A DNA stretch of 64,000 nucleotides from NCBI RefSeq assembly GCF_014117325.1, contig NZ_CP059732.1, forward strand, positions 6,027,001 to 6,091,000. Direction: 5' to 3'. Position 1 is the first letter of the stretch, and every line of letters begins with the position of its first letter. The notes beneath the pieces were generated by a model. It was not told the origin of the DNA and did not search any database. It saw only the letters and a program-made list of their open reading frames with translations. The translations under genes were made by a program, and so were the position numbers. The stretch comes from Spirosoma foliorum (lineage in GTDB: Bacteria; Bacteroidota; Bacteroidia; Cytophagales; Spirosomataceae). This document shows positions 26,995-35,452 of the stretch, piece by piece.

Positions 26995-27351
26995 CTAAGG
27001 TTTAAACCGAAGCCGAACAGTATGTACCTGTTGGGTAAATTCGCTCAAATCGTTCTGATAACCTTTCAACTTAACGCCGGTTAGCTGACGCAGCAATTCA
27101 TTATTAAGTTGTTCATTCTGGCTAAATACTTCAACATGACAAAGTTCATTCGCCGAATTTATCCGGAATTGAACGACAACAATACCCGCCTGTTGAGTCG
27201 CCTTGAGTGCATCCGGGTAAGAGATATACTTCGACAGTTGTTGTTCTAAAGTCGCTTTAGCGGCTTTAGGTCTGTGCGTAGTGATCGGCGCAGCGTAGGC
27301 TTGCGTTGCCAGGAAGCCTACCAGCATGAGAAGAGCAAAATTCTTTTTCAT
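26995..27351 (-). CDS. Small exported TonB C-terminal-like protein
   Basis: 118 residues from the ATG at 27351 (MKKNFALLMLVGF); the longer frame from 27381 is unlikely. The signal peptide is 1-20 (ending AYAA). The mature part has the order helix, ISYPDALKATQQAGIVVVQFRINSANELCHVEVF, then LRQLTGVKLKGY, like a TonB C-terminal domain (the 'YP..A...G.V.V.F.I' pattern). Without a membrane anchor it is not a standard TonB. Many Bacteroidota encode such short periplasmic proteins, and their role is unclear. Confidence 0.7.
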   Translation of the reverse strand: MKKNFALLMLVGFLATQAYAAPITTHRPKAAKATLEQQLSKYISYPDALKATQQAGIVVVQFRINSANELCHVEVFSQNEQLNNELLRQLTGVKLKGYQNDLSEFTQQVHTVRLRFKP

Positions 27352-27732
27352 GACTTCAAAATGAGTTAAGTGATAGAACAACGCGCTCTCGACTCAAATT
27401 ACCCGGGAGCATTCAATAACTAATATTAAGCAAATATTATGTCAATATTAAATTTGTGTTATCATTTTTTAGTTCTACTTAATCACTTCACAATCAAAGT
27501 TTTTCATCAATTCTAGTAAATAAATAATTATATTTCGTCTTTATAGATTTTTTCGATAAAAGTATATTATCATTTAATAGTAGAAAATCAATAATCAGAA
27601 TATTATTTGCCCACTCCAATATTAACCAAATGTTAACAAACTAGTAATTTTTAGTTTTCGGTAGTCTGTGAAAGCAAAATGGAGAGGCTTTAAATAATGA
27701 TTTCTCAAAAATCACCTACAACAAGAGGGTAT

Positions 27733-27777
27733 AAAACAAGAAAAGTCCGGAAATAGCTTCCGGACTTTTCTTGTTTT
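27733..27777. terminator. 20-bp perfect hairpin, copy 1 (loop ATAGC)
   Basis: Arms 27733-27752 and 27758-27777 pair perfectly (CAAGAAAAGTCCGGAA core), loop ATAGC. It lies 77 nt past the stop of the minus-strand GNAT gene at 27854. The flank AGTTCTATAGGACT follows. The rest of the 27382-27853 gap is AT-rich (about 25-30% GC in places) with no coding signal; a small CTCGTAG/CTACGAG hairpin is at about 27790-27825. Confidence 0.85.
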
Positions 27778-27853
27778 AGTTCTATAGGACTCTCGTAGTT
27801 CGGACTTCCCAAAGTTCTACGAGAACTCGTTACTTTATTTTTCCACTAGACTT

Positions 27854-28444
27854 TCACTTTATCGGCCAATTGAGTTGTTTAATGCCATTAAACCATTCAT
27901 GTTTTAGGATCGACAAAACAATAGTATCTCGCCTACCGCCTAGCGGGCTAGGCAAATGATTTCGAAGGGTGCCTTCTATTTGACACCCAATCTTTTGTAA
28001 GGCGCGTACACTTCGCTCATTTTGTGCATCTGCCCGAAATTCAATGCGCTCAAATTCACATTGCTCAAAGCCAAATTCCAGCAGAAGGGCCTTACAAGCC
28101 TGATTTAACCCCGTTCCCTGATAAGCCGTTCCATACCAGGTATAACCTAACAGAGCGGTTTTGGCGCTATTATTAATGTCATAAAAGCGGGTACAGCCCG
28201 CATACTCGTTCGCTAGTTTATCAAAAACAATGAAGGGATATTGCGTCTGAGCTGTTCGTTGTTGAATTGCCAAATCAATGTAAAAGCGTAGCTTTTCGGC
28301 GGAGGCCGCTGAAATAAGAGAGTAAGTCCAGATTTGGGGCTCGTTTAATGAGAAGGGAAGTAAGTTCGTAAAGTCAGTTGCTCGTAATGGACGTAAGCAA
28401 ACGCGTTCATTTTCCAATATGTAATCTGTTGTGGTATTCAGCAT
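27854..28444 (-). CDS. GNAT acetyltransferase, RimJ/RimL-like
   Basis: 196 residues. It matches the Acetyltransf_3 pattern: N-terminal ERVCLRPLRATDFTNLLPF, the acceptor-side strand LLGYTWYGTAYQGTGLNQACKALLLEFGFE with a Gln/Gly acetyl-CoA loop, and ERIEFRADAQNERSVRALQKIGCQIEGTLR at the C-terminus. It should acetylate an N-terminal amine of a ribosomal protein or a small molecule; the family does not tell which. It is flanked on both sides by copies of the same hairpin (27733 and 28695). Confidence 0.9.
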   Translation of the reverse strand: MLNTTTDYILENERVCLRPLRATDFTNLLPFSLNEPQIWTYSLISAASAEKLRFYIDLAIQQRTAQTQYPFIVFDKLANEYAGCTRFYDINNSAKTALLGYTWYGTAYQGTGLNQACKALLLEFGFEQCEFERIEFRADAQNERSVRALQKIGCQIEGTLRNHLPSPLGGRRDTIVLSILKHEWFNGIKQLNWPIK

Positions 28445-28694
28445 TTTAAGTGATATATCGATTATTATGAACCTATTACAACAATCGACACTAAATTAAA
28501 AGTAATGCAAATTACGTGATGATGGCTACTTTAAGCAGTTATCAATTGTAAACGTAAATATCAATAAAATACCCTTATCAAAAAATCTTCAGCTATAATA
28601 GCCTGAATCTCATATCGAAGCTAGATTCATATTCAGTGTATAAGTTTCTTATTGCCATTCATAGCCTCATGTGCCGAAATATTAGAGATGCATT

Positions 28695-28739
28695 AAAACA
28701 AGAAAAGTCCGGAAGCTATTTCCGGACTTTTCTTGTTTT
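28695..28739. terminator. 20-bp perfect hairpin, copy 2 with inverted loop (GCTAT)
   Basis: The arms are identical to those at 27733-27777 but the loop reads GCTAT, the reverse complement of ATAGC. The flank AGTTCTATAGGACT on the right is in the same orientation in both copies. It lies 16 nt beyond the stop of the GNAT gene at 28756. Confidence 0.85.
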
Positions 28740-28755
28740 AGTTCTATAGGACTAA

Positions 28756-29466
28756 TCAAGCAATCTCTAATTCCCGATCACCTTTGCGAGAACGGGACCG
28801 ATCGGATGGCTGAATGCGGAGCAGAATACGCTTTTTAATCCGCATCCAACGCTCGTAGAGTTTTGATTCTTTCAGGAAATTCCACTTCTCGTCTTTCTCT
28901 TCCTTTTTATGCTCTTCGGGATCGTATAGCATACCCGTGCAGAGGCAATGCTTCCGGTTGGTACGCGTCAGGATATCGAAGTTAGCACAGGTCTGGCATC
29001 CTTTCCAGAATGACTCATCACCTGGCAGTTCGCTAAGGGTAACAGGTTGATAGCCCAGATCGGAGTTAATTTTCATCACCGCCAGACTGGTAGTGATTCC
29101 AATAATTTTGGCCGTTGGGAACATCGTCCGAGACAACTCAAATGCCTTGGCTTTAATATGCGTAGCAATGCCGCTTTTACGATAACTGGGATGGACAATT
29201 AGGCCTGAGTTTGCCACAAACTTTCCGTGTTCCCACGTTTCGATGTAGCAGAACCCTACCCATTCGCCCGACAAAGTCATTGCAATAATAGCTTTGCCTT
29301 CGAGCATTTTCTCCATCACATAAATGGGCGAACGCTTAGCGATACCGGTTCCCCGGGCTTTCGCACTCTCTTCCATTTCGCGGCAGATGGTTTCTGCTAA
29401 CCGCAGGTGGTCTTCGTTAGCCACCTGAATAATGTATTGATCGTTAACTATTTCTGGGGTGATCAT
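28756..29466 (-). CDS. GNAT family N-acetyltransferase with C-terminal Cys cluster
   Basis: 236 residues. The GNAT core is at about 15-150, with SGLIVHPSYRKSGIATHIKAKA as the acetyl-CoA binding loop. After it, CQTCANFDILTRTNRKHCLC (about 161-180) forms a CxxC...CxC cluster, probably a zinc knuckle, and the last 50 residues are strongly basic (KKRILLRIQPSDRSRSRKGD). Homologues in Bacteroidota often sit at the head of arginine biosynthesis clusters; no argG, argC or argD is beside it here, so that link is not supported locally. Confidence 0.85.
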   Translation of the reverse strand: MITPEIVNDQYIIQVANEDHLRLAETICREMEESAKARGTGIAKRSPIYVMEKMLEGKAIIAMTLSGEWVGFCYIETWEHGKFVANSGLIVHPSYRKSGIATHIKAKAFELSRTMFPTAKIIGITTSLAVMKINSDLGYQPVTLSELPGDESFWKGCQTCANFDILTRTNRKHCLCTGMLYDPEEHKKEEKDEKWNFLKESKLYERWMRIKKRILLRIQPSDRSRSRKGDRELEIA

Positions 29467-29917
29467 TGTCGTTTATTGGCGGTTGTGAAGCCGCGAAAAC
29501 GGAGACAGCGTAATCCGAGCTGGTTTGTTGTGAGTAAATAAAACGAGAAAAAAGACGGAAAAAGTTTACCGCATAGGCAAACAAATAGATATAGTCCTTT
29601 CGGACCTAAACCGAAATGGCGTAGTATGGAAGAAGGTCGGTATGTAGACGAGCTTTGCCATTGGTTTGTGCGAAAACGCGGACAATGTTAGAGAGATTAT
29701 CCGGGTCTTGCAATAAAATAACGGATTTTTTTCAGGATAGTTCGTCAGTGGTCAAAACATATTTATTAATCGTTAAATGCAATATCGTTACATCGCTAAA
29801 AATCAGGCAGTCACGATAACGGAGGCATCCATAATTACCTAATCGGCTTTATTAACGTCTTAATGGCAAGTTCCGATTTTAGCGAGTAGCTTGCACTCCT
29901 ACCGACCGTACTTAAAC

Positions 29918-30715
29918 ATGCTACACTTCCGTAAATCGCTCTACCGTATCCTCGAAACTTCGGCAGGTAAACGCCGGGGTCTAAGTCTGGCATTTAACCT
30001 GATTTTGATTACCATTATTACGTTGAATGCTATTGCCATCGTTCTTCATACAGTACCTGAATATAACCAGCGGTTTGCCAAATTATTCACCGACTTCGAA
30101 TTGTTCTCCGTAGGTTTCTTTACCATTGAATACCTGCTGCGCGTCTGGGTAAGTGTTGAGAATGAAAAATACCATCATTGGTTCTGGGGACGGTTACGCT
30201 ATATCTTTTCGACCAGCGCCCTGATTGATATGCTGGCCATTTTTCCGTTCTACTTCTCGCTGTTCGCAACCGATCTGGCCATCGTTCGGATTTTACGTTT
30301 GTTCCGAATTTTCCGGCTGTTCCGAATTTCACGTTACTCGCATGCGTTCCGCCTGATTCAGAATGTAGTTCAGGAAAAGAAGGAAGAACTGGTACTCAGC
30401 ACGATGCTGGTTATTTTCATGCTCATTATTGTGTCGAGTGTGATGTATTACGTCGAGCATCCGGCCCAGCCTGATAAGTTTTCGAGTATTCCGGCAACCA
30501 TGTGGTGGGGCGTCACGGCCATGACAACCGTTGGTTACGGCGACATTCACCCAATCACGCCTTTAGGAAAACTACTGGGTGGCGTCACCGCGATTGTAGG
30601 CATTGGTCTGTTTGCCTTGCCAACGGGTATTCTGGTATCCGGCTTCAATGAGCACATCCGCGAGCACAAAACTCCTAGGCGGAAAGTATGTCCACATTGC
30701 GGGAAAGAGATTTAG
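29918..30715 (+). CDS. Voltage-gated potassium channel, six-TM Kv type
   Basis: 265 residues from the ATG at 29918. S1-S4 occupy about 20-140. S4 is IVRILRLFRIFRLFRISRYS (about 122-141) with Arg at every third position, the voltage-sensor pattern. S5 is about 160-180, the pore helix WWGVTAMTTVGYGD carries selectivity filter TVGYGD at 204-209, and S6 follows. A short cytoplasmic tail ends in CPHCGKEI, half a zinc ribbon. It should form a K+-selective tetramer in the inner membrane. The 450-bp gap upstream (29467-29917), shared with the divergent GNAT gene, shows no clear promoter or RNA. Confidence 0.93.
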   Translation: MLHFRKSLYRILETSAGKRRGLSLAFNLILITIITLNAIAIVLHTVPEYNQRFAKLFTDFELFSVGFFTIEYLLRVWVSVENEKYHHWFWGRLRYIFSTSALIDMLAIFPFYFSLFATDLAIVRILRLFRIFRLFRISRYSHAFRLIQNVVQEKKEELVLSTMLVIFMLIIVSSVMYYVEHPAQPDKFSSIPATMWWGVTAMTTVGYGDIHPITPLGKLLGGVTAIVGIGLFALPTGILVSGFNEHIREHKTPRRKVCPHCGKEI

Positions 30716-30970
30716 TGGAGTAGGTGTTGGTGGAGTCAGTGATAGCTCGAATAAGTTGATCTACCAAACGGTAGCGTTCATCAGCAGGGAATGATTTTAC
30801 GAGTAAATCAATAGTCTGTCTAAATTTTCGGGCTTCCTGCCAGACAATCAATTCTTCAAAAACCGCTGCTATTTTCACGTTCCATGAAGTATAAGAGAAG
30901 AGTAAGCAAATAACTTATTTCACCTACTCCACCCATTAGATCTACTCCACTTACTCCACCCACTTCACTA
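30714..30970. repeat. Inverted GTGGAGTAGGTG repeats bracketing the four-helix remnant
   Basis: AGTGGAGTAGGTGTTGGTGG near 30714 pairs with TCACCTACTCCACC and further CTACTCCACTTACTCCACCC units at 30920-30970. The arms are imperfect and internally repetitive (unit about 9-10 nt, CTACTCCAC). Confidence 0.6.
30744..30878 (-). pseudogene. Truncated four-helix-bundle (23S rRNA intervening sequence) protein
   Basis: From a GTG at 30878 the frame reads FEELIVWQEARKFRQTIDLL followed by VKSFPADERYRLVDQLIRA, the first helices of the S23/avd-like four-helix-bundle family (usually about 120 residues). Homology stops near residue 45; the frame then runs into the tail of the channel gene and ends at 30675. 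The missing half, with its NIAEG-type motif, is not nearby. The fragment is bracketed by GTGGAGTAGGTG-type repeats (30714-30745) and their complements (30920-30970). It is a remnant, probably non-functional. Confidence 0.7.
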
Positions 30971-30977
30971 AATACCT

Positions 30978-31009
30978 TTTGCCTTTCCGCCCTAGTCGTG
31001 CTAACTTTG
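30978..31009 (+). promoter_or_regulatory. dnaX promoter, abutting the start codon
   Basis: TTTG at 30978-30981, exactly 20 nt, then TAACTTTG at 31002-31009: a full match to the Bacteroidota -33/-7 consensus. The ATG follows 3 nt later, so transcription should start at or within 1-3 nt of the initiation codon. Confidence 0.65.
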
Positions 31010-31012
31010 GAT

Positions 31013-32914
31013 ATGGAAAATTTCGTGGTCTCGGCCCGCAAGTACCGTCCCGCTACCTTCGATACCGTCGTGGGTCAGGAGCACATTACTACCACACTTA
31101 AGAATGCAATCAAAACCAACCACTTAGCGTCGGCATTCCTGTTTTGCGGACCGCGGGGGGTTGGTAAAACAACTTGTGCCCGGATTCTGGCCAAGACAAT
31201 CAACTGTCAAAACCTGACGGCCGAAGGCGAAGCCTGCGACCAGTGCGAATCGTGTGTGAGCTTCAGTCAGAATGCTTCATTTAACATCCATGAGCTGGAT
31301 GCGGCATCGAATAACTCGGTTGAAGATATCCGTAATCTGATCGATCAGGTTCGCTACCCACCCCAATCGGGTAAATACAAGATCTATATTATTGACGAGG
31401 TGCACATGCTCTCGTCGGCGGCTTTCAACGCATTCCTGAAAACGCTGGAAGAGCCTCCCTCCTATGCCATTTTTATTCTGGCTACCACGGAGAAGCATAA
31501 AATTCTGCCAACGATTCTGTCGCGCTGTCAGATCTTTGACTTCAACCGGATTCAGCCGGGGCACATTGCCAATCACCTCGCGAAGATTGCGGAGAAAGAA
31601 GGAATCACTGCCGAAACGGAAGCGCTCGACCTGATTGCCCAAAAAGCCGACGGTGGTTTACGCGATGCCTTGTCGATGTTCGACCTGAACGTAACCTTTG
31701 CCGCCGACCGGATCATTCGGTATAAGGAAGTGCTGGACAACCTGCACATTCTCGACTACGACTATTATTTCAAACTAACCGATCTATTACTCGCAGGCAA
31801 TCTCCCTCAGAGCTTGCTGACCGTCGATGAAATTCTGAGAAAGGGTTTCGACGGCCATCAGTTTGTGGTTGGCTTATGCCGACACTTCCGCGATTTGTTG
31901 GTGTGCAAAGATGCCGCTACAGTTCAGTTGCTACAGGTAACCGAAAACGTCCGTCGGCAATACCTCGACCAGTCGTCTCGTGCGCCGATGTCGTTTTTAT
32001 TGTCGGCCTTGAGCCTTGGTGGTCAGTGCGATATGAATTATAAGCAGGCGAAAGATCAGCGGCTACACACAGAACTGTGGTTGATGAAGCTGGCTAATCT
32101 GCGGAACCTGCTTAACTGGGAAGCGCTTCCTGAGTTATCGCTCAATGGCACACACAGTGGAGAAACGAGTACAGTCGGTCAACTGATCGCTGAAAAAAAA
32201 AACGCCAGTCCCCAGTCACCGCCTGAAAACAACCAGCTAACCGAAAGCCATCCCATCACGAGCGAACCCGTGAATGGCTATCAAACTACGGCCCCTACCA
32301 ACGGAGCAGCAACGAACGGAACTGTCAAATCAACTGGGCAGGCAACAGGCACAAACGGCGTAGCAACGGCAATGGCACCCGTAAGTACAATTGGGCAATC
32401 GGAACCCGCGCCCAAACCGAAGCCAATTCTACCAACACGGCCAGCTAGCAGTCGCCTACGCACAACAGTTGCCCTGACGTCGGGGCCTGTTCAGCCAGTG
32501 GCTGATGTGGACGAAGGACCAGTTGTCCAAACGCAGAATCGCCCCGATAAGAAGTTTGAATTTGAAGAGTTGCAAGAAGCCTGGATCGCATTTGCCAGAA
32601 TTCGGCGTGAGAAAAGTGATATTACGACCGAGCAGGTTGTATTGAATCGTGATCTGGTTCTCGACGGCACAACCATCCACCTCAAACTCGACAATACGCT
32701 ACAGGTCGATTTCCTAACCGAATTGAAACCTGAACTATTGGGCTACCTCCGTAGTGAACTCCAGAACAGTCAGATTAAGATTGAACATGAGGTAGTTATC
32801 CAGGAAGTGAAGAAAATGATCTACAGCTCACAGGACAAATACAACTACCTCGCCGAGAAAAACCCAGCCCTGCACGAGTTGAGAAAAGTGTTGAATCTGG
32901 AAGTGGATTATTGA
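31013..32914 (+). CDS. dnaX: DNA polymerase III subunit gamma/tau
   Basis: 633 residues from the ATG at 31013 (MENFVVSARKYRPATFD). This is the clamp-loader ATPase: Walker A GPRGVGKTT (about 46-54), the four-Cys zinc module between CQNL and CESC, Walker B with DEVHMLS, sensor ILATTEKHKILPTILSRC, and collar domain III to about residue 385. A Pro/Thr/Ala-rich linker (about 395-500) leads to a C-terminal tau-like domain. At 32193-32202 the gene has ten consecutive A residues. Slippage by one A in either direction leads to a stop within about 12-17 codons, giving a gamma-like product of about 404-410 residues. Confidence 0.96.
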   Translation: MENFVVSARKYRPATFDTVVGQEHITTTLKNAIKTNHLASAFLFCGPRGVGKTTCARILAKTINCQNLTAEGEACDQCESCVSFSQNASFNIHELDAASNNSVEDIRNLIDQVRYPPQSGKYKIYIIDEVHMLSSAAFNAFLKTLEEPPSYAIFILATTEKHKILPTILSRCQIFDFNRIQPGHIANHLAKIAEKEGITAETEALDLIAQKADGGLRDALSMFDLNVTFAADRIIRYKEVLDNLHILDYDYYFKLTDLLLAGNLPQSLLTVDEILRKGFDGHQFVVGLCRHFRDLLVCKDAATVQLLQVTENVRRQYLDQSSRAPMSFLLSALSLGGQCDMNYKQAKDQRLHTELWLMKLANLRNLLNWEALPELSLNGTHSGETSTVGQLIAEKKNASPQSPPENNQLTESHPITSEPVNGYQTTAPTNGAATNGTVKSTGQATGTNGVATAMAPVSTIGQSEPAPKPKPILPTRPASSRLRTTVALTSGPVQPVADVDEGPVVQTQNRPDKKFEFEELQEAWIAFARIRREKSDITTEQVVLNRDLVLDGTTIHLKLDNTLQVDFLTELKPELLGYLRSELQNSQIKIEHEVVIQEVKKMIYSSQDKYNYLAEKNPALHELRKVLNLEVDY

Positions 32915-32978
32915 TGTATGATATAGGATGTATGATGTATGACTAACGCGAAATACATCATACATCCTATATCATACA
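32915..32978. repeat. Perfect 26-bp inverted repeat between convergent genes
   Basis: Arms 32915-32940 and 32953-32978 are exact complements (TGTATGATATAGGATGTATG core), loop 12 nt. It begins at the base after the dnaX stop and probably terminates dnaX and the TPR gene. Confidence 0.88.
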
Positions 32979-32992
32979 CCCTACATCATTTA

Positions 32993-34108
32993 TCATTTAT
33001 ACGCCTTCGCTTCTTTAATCAACGATTTATATTCTCCTTCGGAAAGCGCTTTTTTATAGTAGGCGCGGGCCTGATTATGATTATTGGCGCGAGCAGCGAT
33101 ACGCGCTAAACCAGCATAGGCAAACGCGCGATACTCCTTCGTATAAGCCTCATTCGCTGGATATTTAAGGGCCGTCTCATACGATTCAGCGGCCTCTTTA
33201 TCGTCTTTATCCGCCAGTTCGGCCAGCATCCCACTAAAGGTGTGAAAGGCCAGCGGGACTAATTTGTTGGGCATCTGCTTCAGTCGTTGCACATAAGGTC
33301 GAGCTTCAACGTAACGACCTGACAGCAACAGCGATTCAGCATAGGTCATGGCAAACAGTGGATTGTTGGGGTATTTCTCGACCAGATATTTCCCGTAAAT
33401 CGCGGCCTGTGCTGGCTTCGTTTCGTGCTTCATCAACAGGTGAGCCAGATAGTAATTGGATACCGGACGCATAAATACAGCTTTACGAGTCGATATATCC
33501 ATTTGCTTGATTCCCAGGGCAATGTCGCCATCAGCAAAGAAAAACATGAACGGCTTAACGATTGGATGGTCAATCGGATAACGCTCAACGTAGTAATTGT
33601 AAAGCCCGGTTGTGAAGTAGAAATCTGGGTTTTTATCCATCAATTTCATCCCATCCCGCAAATAATTATACGCCTTTTTCGATTCCCCAACGGCCTTTAG
33701 CGATTCCCCCTGATTATGATAGAGCGCTGCCAGATAACTATGACAGGTCAGCATAAAAAAGACGGCCTCAGGGTCTTCTTCATTTTTGGCAAGCATCTTT
33801 TTCGACAACCGTAATGCCTGATCAACCGATTGCTCAAACTGAGCGGTAGCCACTTTATTTTCAGCTAAAGGCAAGTTTTGAATATCCAGTTGCGTAGCTC
33901 GTAAAATCAGAGCAATCGGGTGTTGGGGATACTTAGACTGAAGTTGCCGAATCAGCGCATCGGCATCCGCAAACTCAAGATTATAGATGTGATCGAGCGT
34001 TTTCACAATGGCTTGCTGGACAACGGGATCATTGATAACCTGCGCCGAGGCCAATATTGGTAAACAGAGCAAGATTAAACTCAGGAAGATATTTTTCAGA
34101 ATGGACAA
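32993..34108 (-). CDS. Exported tetratricopeptide-repeat protein
   Basis: 371 residues. No ATG precedes the signal peptide in frame, so TTG at 34108 is used; it yields a good signal sequence (ILKNIFLSLILLCLPILASAQ). The mature protein is all helical with TPR-like repeats, clearest at about 215-245 (AQAAIYGKYLVEKYPNNPLF), 250-280 and 310-355 (FAYAGLARIAARANNHNQAR). It presumably scaffolds periplasmic protein interactions. No enzymatic motif is seen. Confidence 0.8.
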   Translation of the reverse strand: MSILKNIFLSLILLCLPILASAQVINDPVVQQAIVKTLDHIYNLEFADADALIRQLQSKYPQHPIALILRATQLDIQNLPLAENKVATAQFEQSVDQALRLSKKMLAKNEEDPEAVFFMLTCHSYLAALYHNQGESLKAVGESKKAYNYLRDGMKLMDKNPDFYFTTGLYNYYVERYPIDHPIVKPFMFFFADGDIALGIKQMDISTRKAVFMRPVSNYYLAHLLMKHETKPAQAAIYGKYLVEKYPNNPLFAMTYAESLLLSGRYVEARPYVQRLKQMPNKLVPLAFHTFSGMLAELADKDDKEAAESYETALKYPANEAYTKEYRAFAYAGLARIAARANNHNQARAYYKKALSEGEYKSLIKEAKAYK

Positions 34109-34130
34109 AGTGGTAGACGCAAGAACGTTG

Positions 34131-34162
34131 TTTGATTCTATACAGCCGGAACTGTACTTTTG
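34131..34162 (+). promoter_or_regulatory. Promoter of the M16 peptidase-ispF pair
   Basis: TTTG at 34131-34134, 20-nt spacer, TACTTTTG at 34155-34162. This is a full consensus match and gives a leader of about 50 nt before the ATG at 34217. Confidence 0.7.
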
Positions 34163-34216
34163 TTTGATGCGTATTATCTAACAAGGGCTTTACGCAAAAG
34201 ATTCTTACTTCTACTA

Positions 34217-35452
34217 ATGATTCATTACGAACAGTTTGTTTTAGATAATGGCCTGCGGGTATTCGTTCACGAAGACGCATCTACGCCAATGGCCGCCGTT
34301 AATATTCTGTATAATGTTGGTTCACGCGATGAAGACCCCAACAAAACAGGCTTTGCCCACTTATTTGAGCATTTGATGTTCGGTGGCTCGCGCAATATTC
34401 CCAGCTACGACGAACCCTTGCAGAAAGTTGGTGGCGAGAATAACGCCTTTACCAGCCCCGATATTACCAACTATTATATCACCTTGCCTGCCGCCAATCT
34501 GGAGACTGCCTTCTGGCTCGAATCAGACCGGATGCTCAGCCTTTCCTTCGACCCAACGGTGTTGGATGTGCAGCAGAAAGTGGTGATTGAAGAGTTTAAG
34601 CAGCGATACCTGAATCAGCCTTATGGCGATGTATGGCTCAAGCTTCGTCCGTTGGCTTATAAACAACACCCCTATCGTTGGGCAACGATTGGAAAAGACA
34701 TCAGCCATATTGAAGACGCGACGCTGGACGATGTAAAATCGTTTTTCTTTAAATATTACCTGCCCAACAATGCTATTCTGGTCGTGGCTGGCAACGTCAC
34801 AGTGGAGCAGGTAAAACAGCTGTGTGCCAAGTGGTTCGCCCCTATTCCGGCTGGTGCTCCTTACATCCGTCAACTCCCTGTAGAGCCCAGGCAAACGGAA
34901 GCCCGCAAGGAGGAAACTTCAGCGAAAGTACCGCTTAACGGGTTATACAAAGCCTACCATATGCCCGGACGTTTTGATGCTGGCTTTCACACGGTCGACC
35001 TAATGAGCGACATACTGGGCCGGAGTAAATCGTCGCGACTGTACCAGCAGCTCTTACGAGGGAACCCCTTGTTTAGCAGTGTAAATGCCTACGTAACCGC
35101 TTCCATTGATCCCGGTTTGCTAATTGTACAGGGGAATCTTAACAAAGGCGTTTCGCTCGAAGAAGCGGATGCTGCTGTAGAAGCTGTTGTAGAGGAGTTC
35201 ATCAGTCAGCCGGTACTCGACGAGGAACTAACCAAAGTAAAAAATCAGGGAGAAGCTACGCACGCTTTCTCGGAAGTTGAACTTCTAAACCGGGCTATGA
35301 ATCTGGCTTATGCCGCTAATTCTGGCAACCCAGACTTAGTCAACCAGGAAGCCGCCCAAATTCAGGCTGTCACATCGGATGACATTCAGGCGGTGGCCCA
35401 GCAGGTACTTCGGAAGGATAATTGTTCGACTTTGTATTATCGAACGGCATGA
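34217..35452 (+). CDS. M16 family zinc peptidase
   Basis: 411 residues from the ATG at 34217 (MIHYEQFVLDNGLRV). The inverted zinc motif HxxEH is HLFEH at about 48-52. The downstream Glu is expected in VIEEFKQRY. The second, inactive-type M16 half carries the R/Y element (SSRLYQQLLRGNPL). There is no signal peptide, so it is probably cytoplasmic or periplasmic by another route. Homologues degrade oligopeptides or process small proteins. The stop codon overlaps the ispF start (ATGA), so translation is coupled. Confidence 0.92.
   Translation: MIHYEQFVLDNGLRVFVHEDASTPMAAVNILYNVGSRDEDPNKTGFAHLFEHLMFGGSRNIPSYDEPLQKVGGENNAFTSPDITNYYITLPAANLETAFWLESDRMLSLSFDPTVLDVQQKVVIEEFKQRYLNQPYGDVWLKLRPLAYKQHPYRWATIGKDISHIEDATLDDVKSFFFKYYLPNNAILVVAGNVTVEQVKQLCAKWFAPIPAGAPYIRQLPVEPRQTEARKEETSAKVPLNGLYKAYHMPGRFDAGFHTVDLMSDILGRSKSSRLYQQLLRGNPLFSSVNAYVTASIDPGLLIVQGNLNKGVSLEEADAAVEAVVEEFISQPVLDEELTKVKNQGEATHAFSEVELLNRAMNLAYAANSGNPDLVNQEAAQIQAVTSDDIQAVAQQVLRKDNCSTLYYRTA

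Noticed and set aside
28756..29466. Arginine-biosynthesis acetyltransferase assignment
   Set aside because: Homologues often adjoin argG/argC, but no such gene is near; only the GNAT fold is supported.
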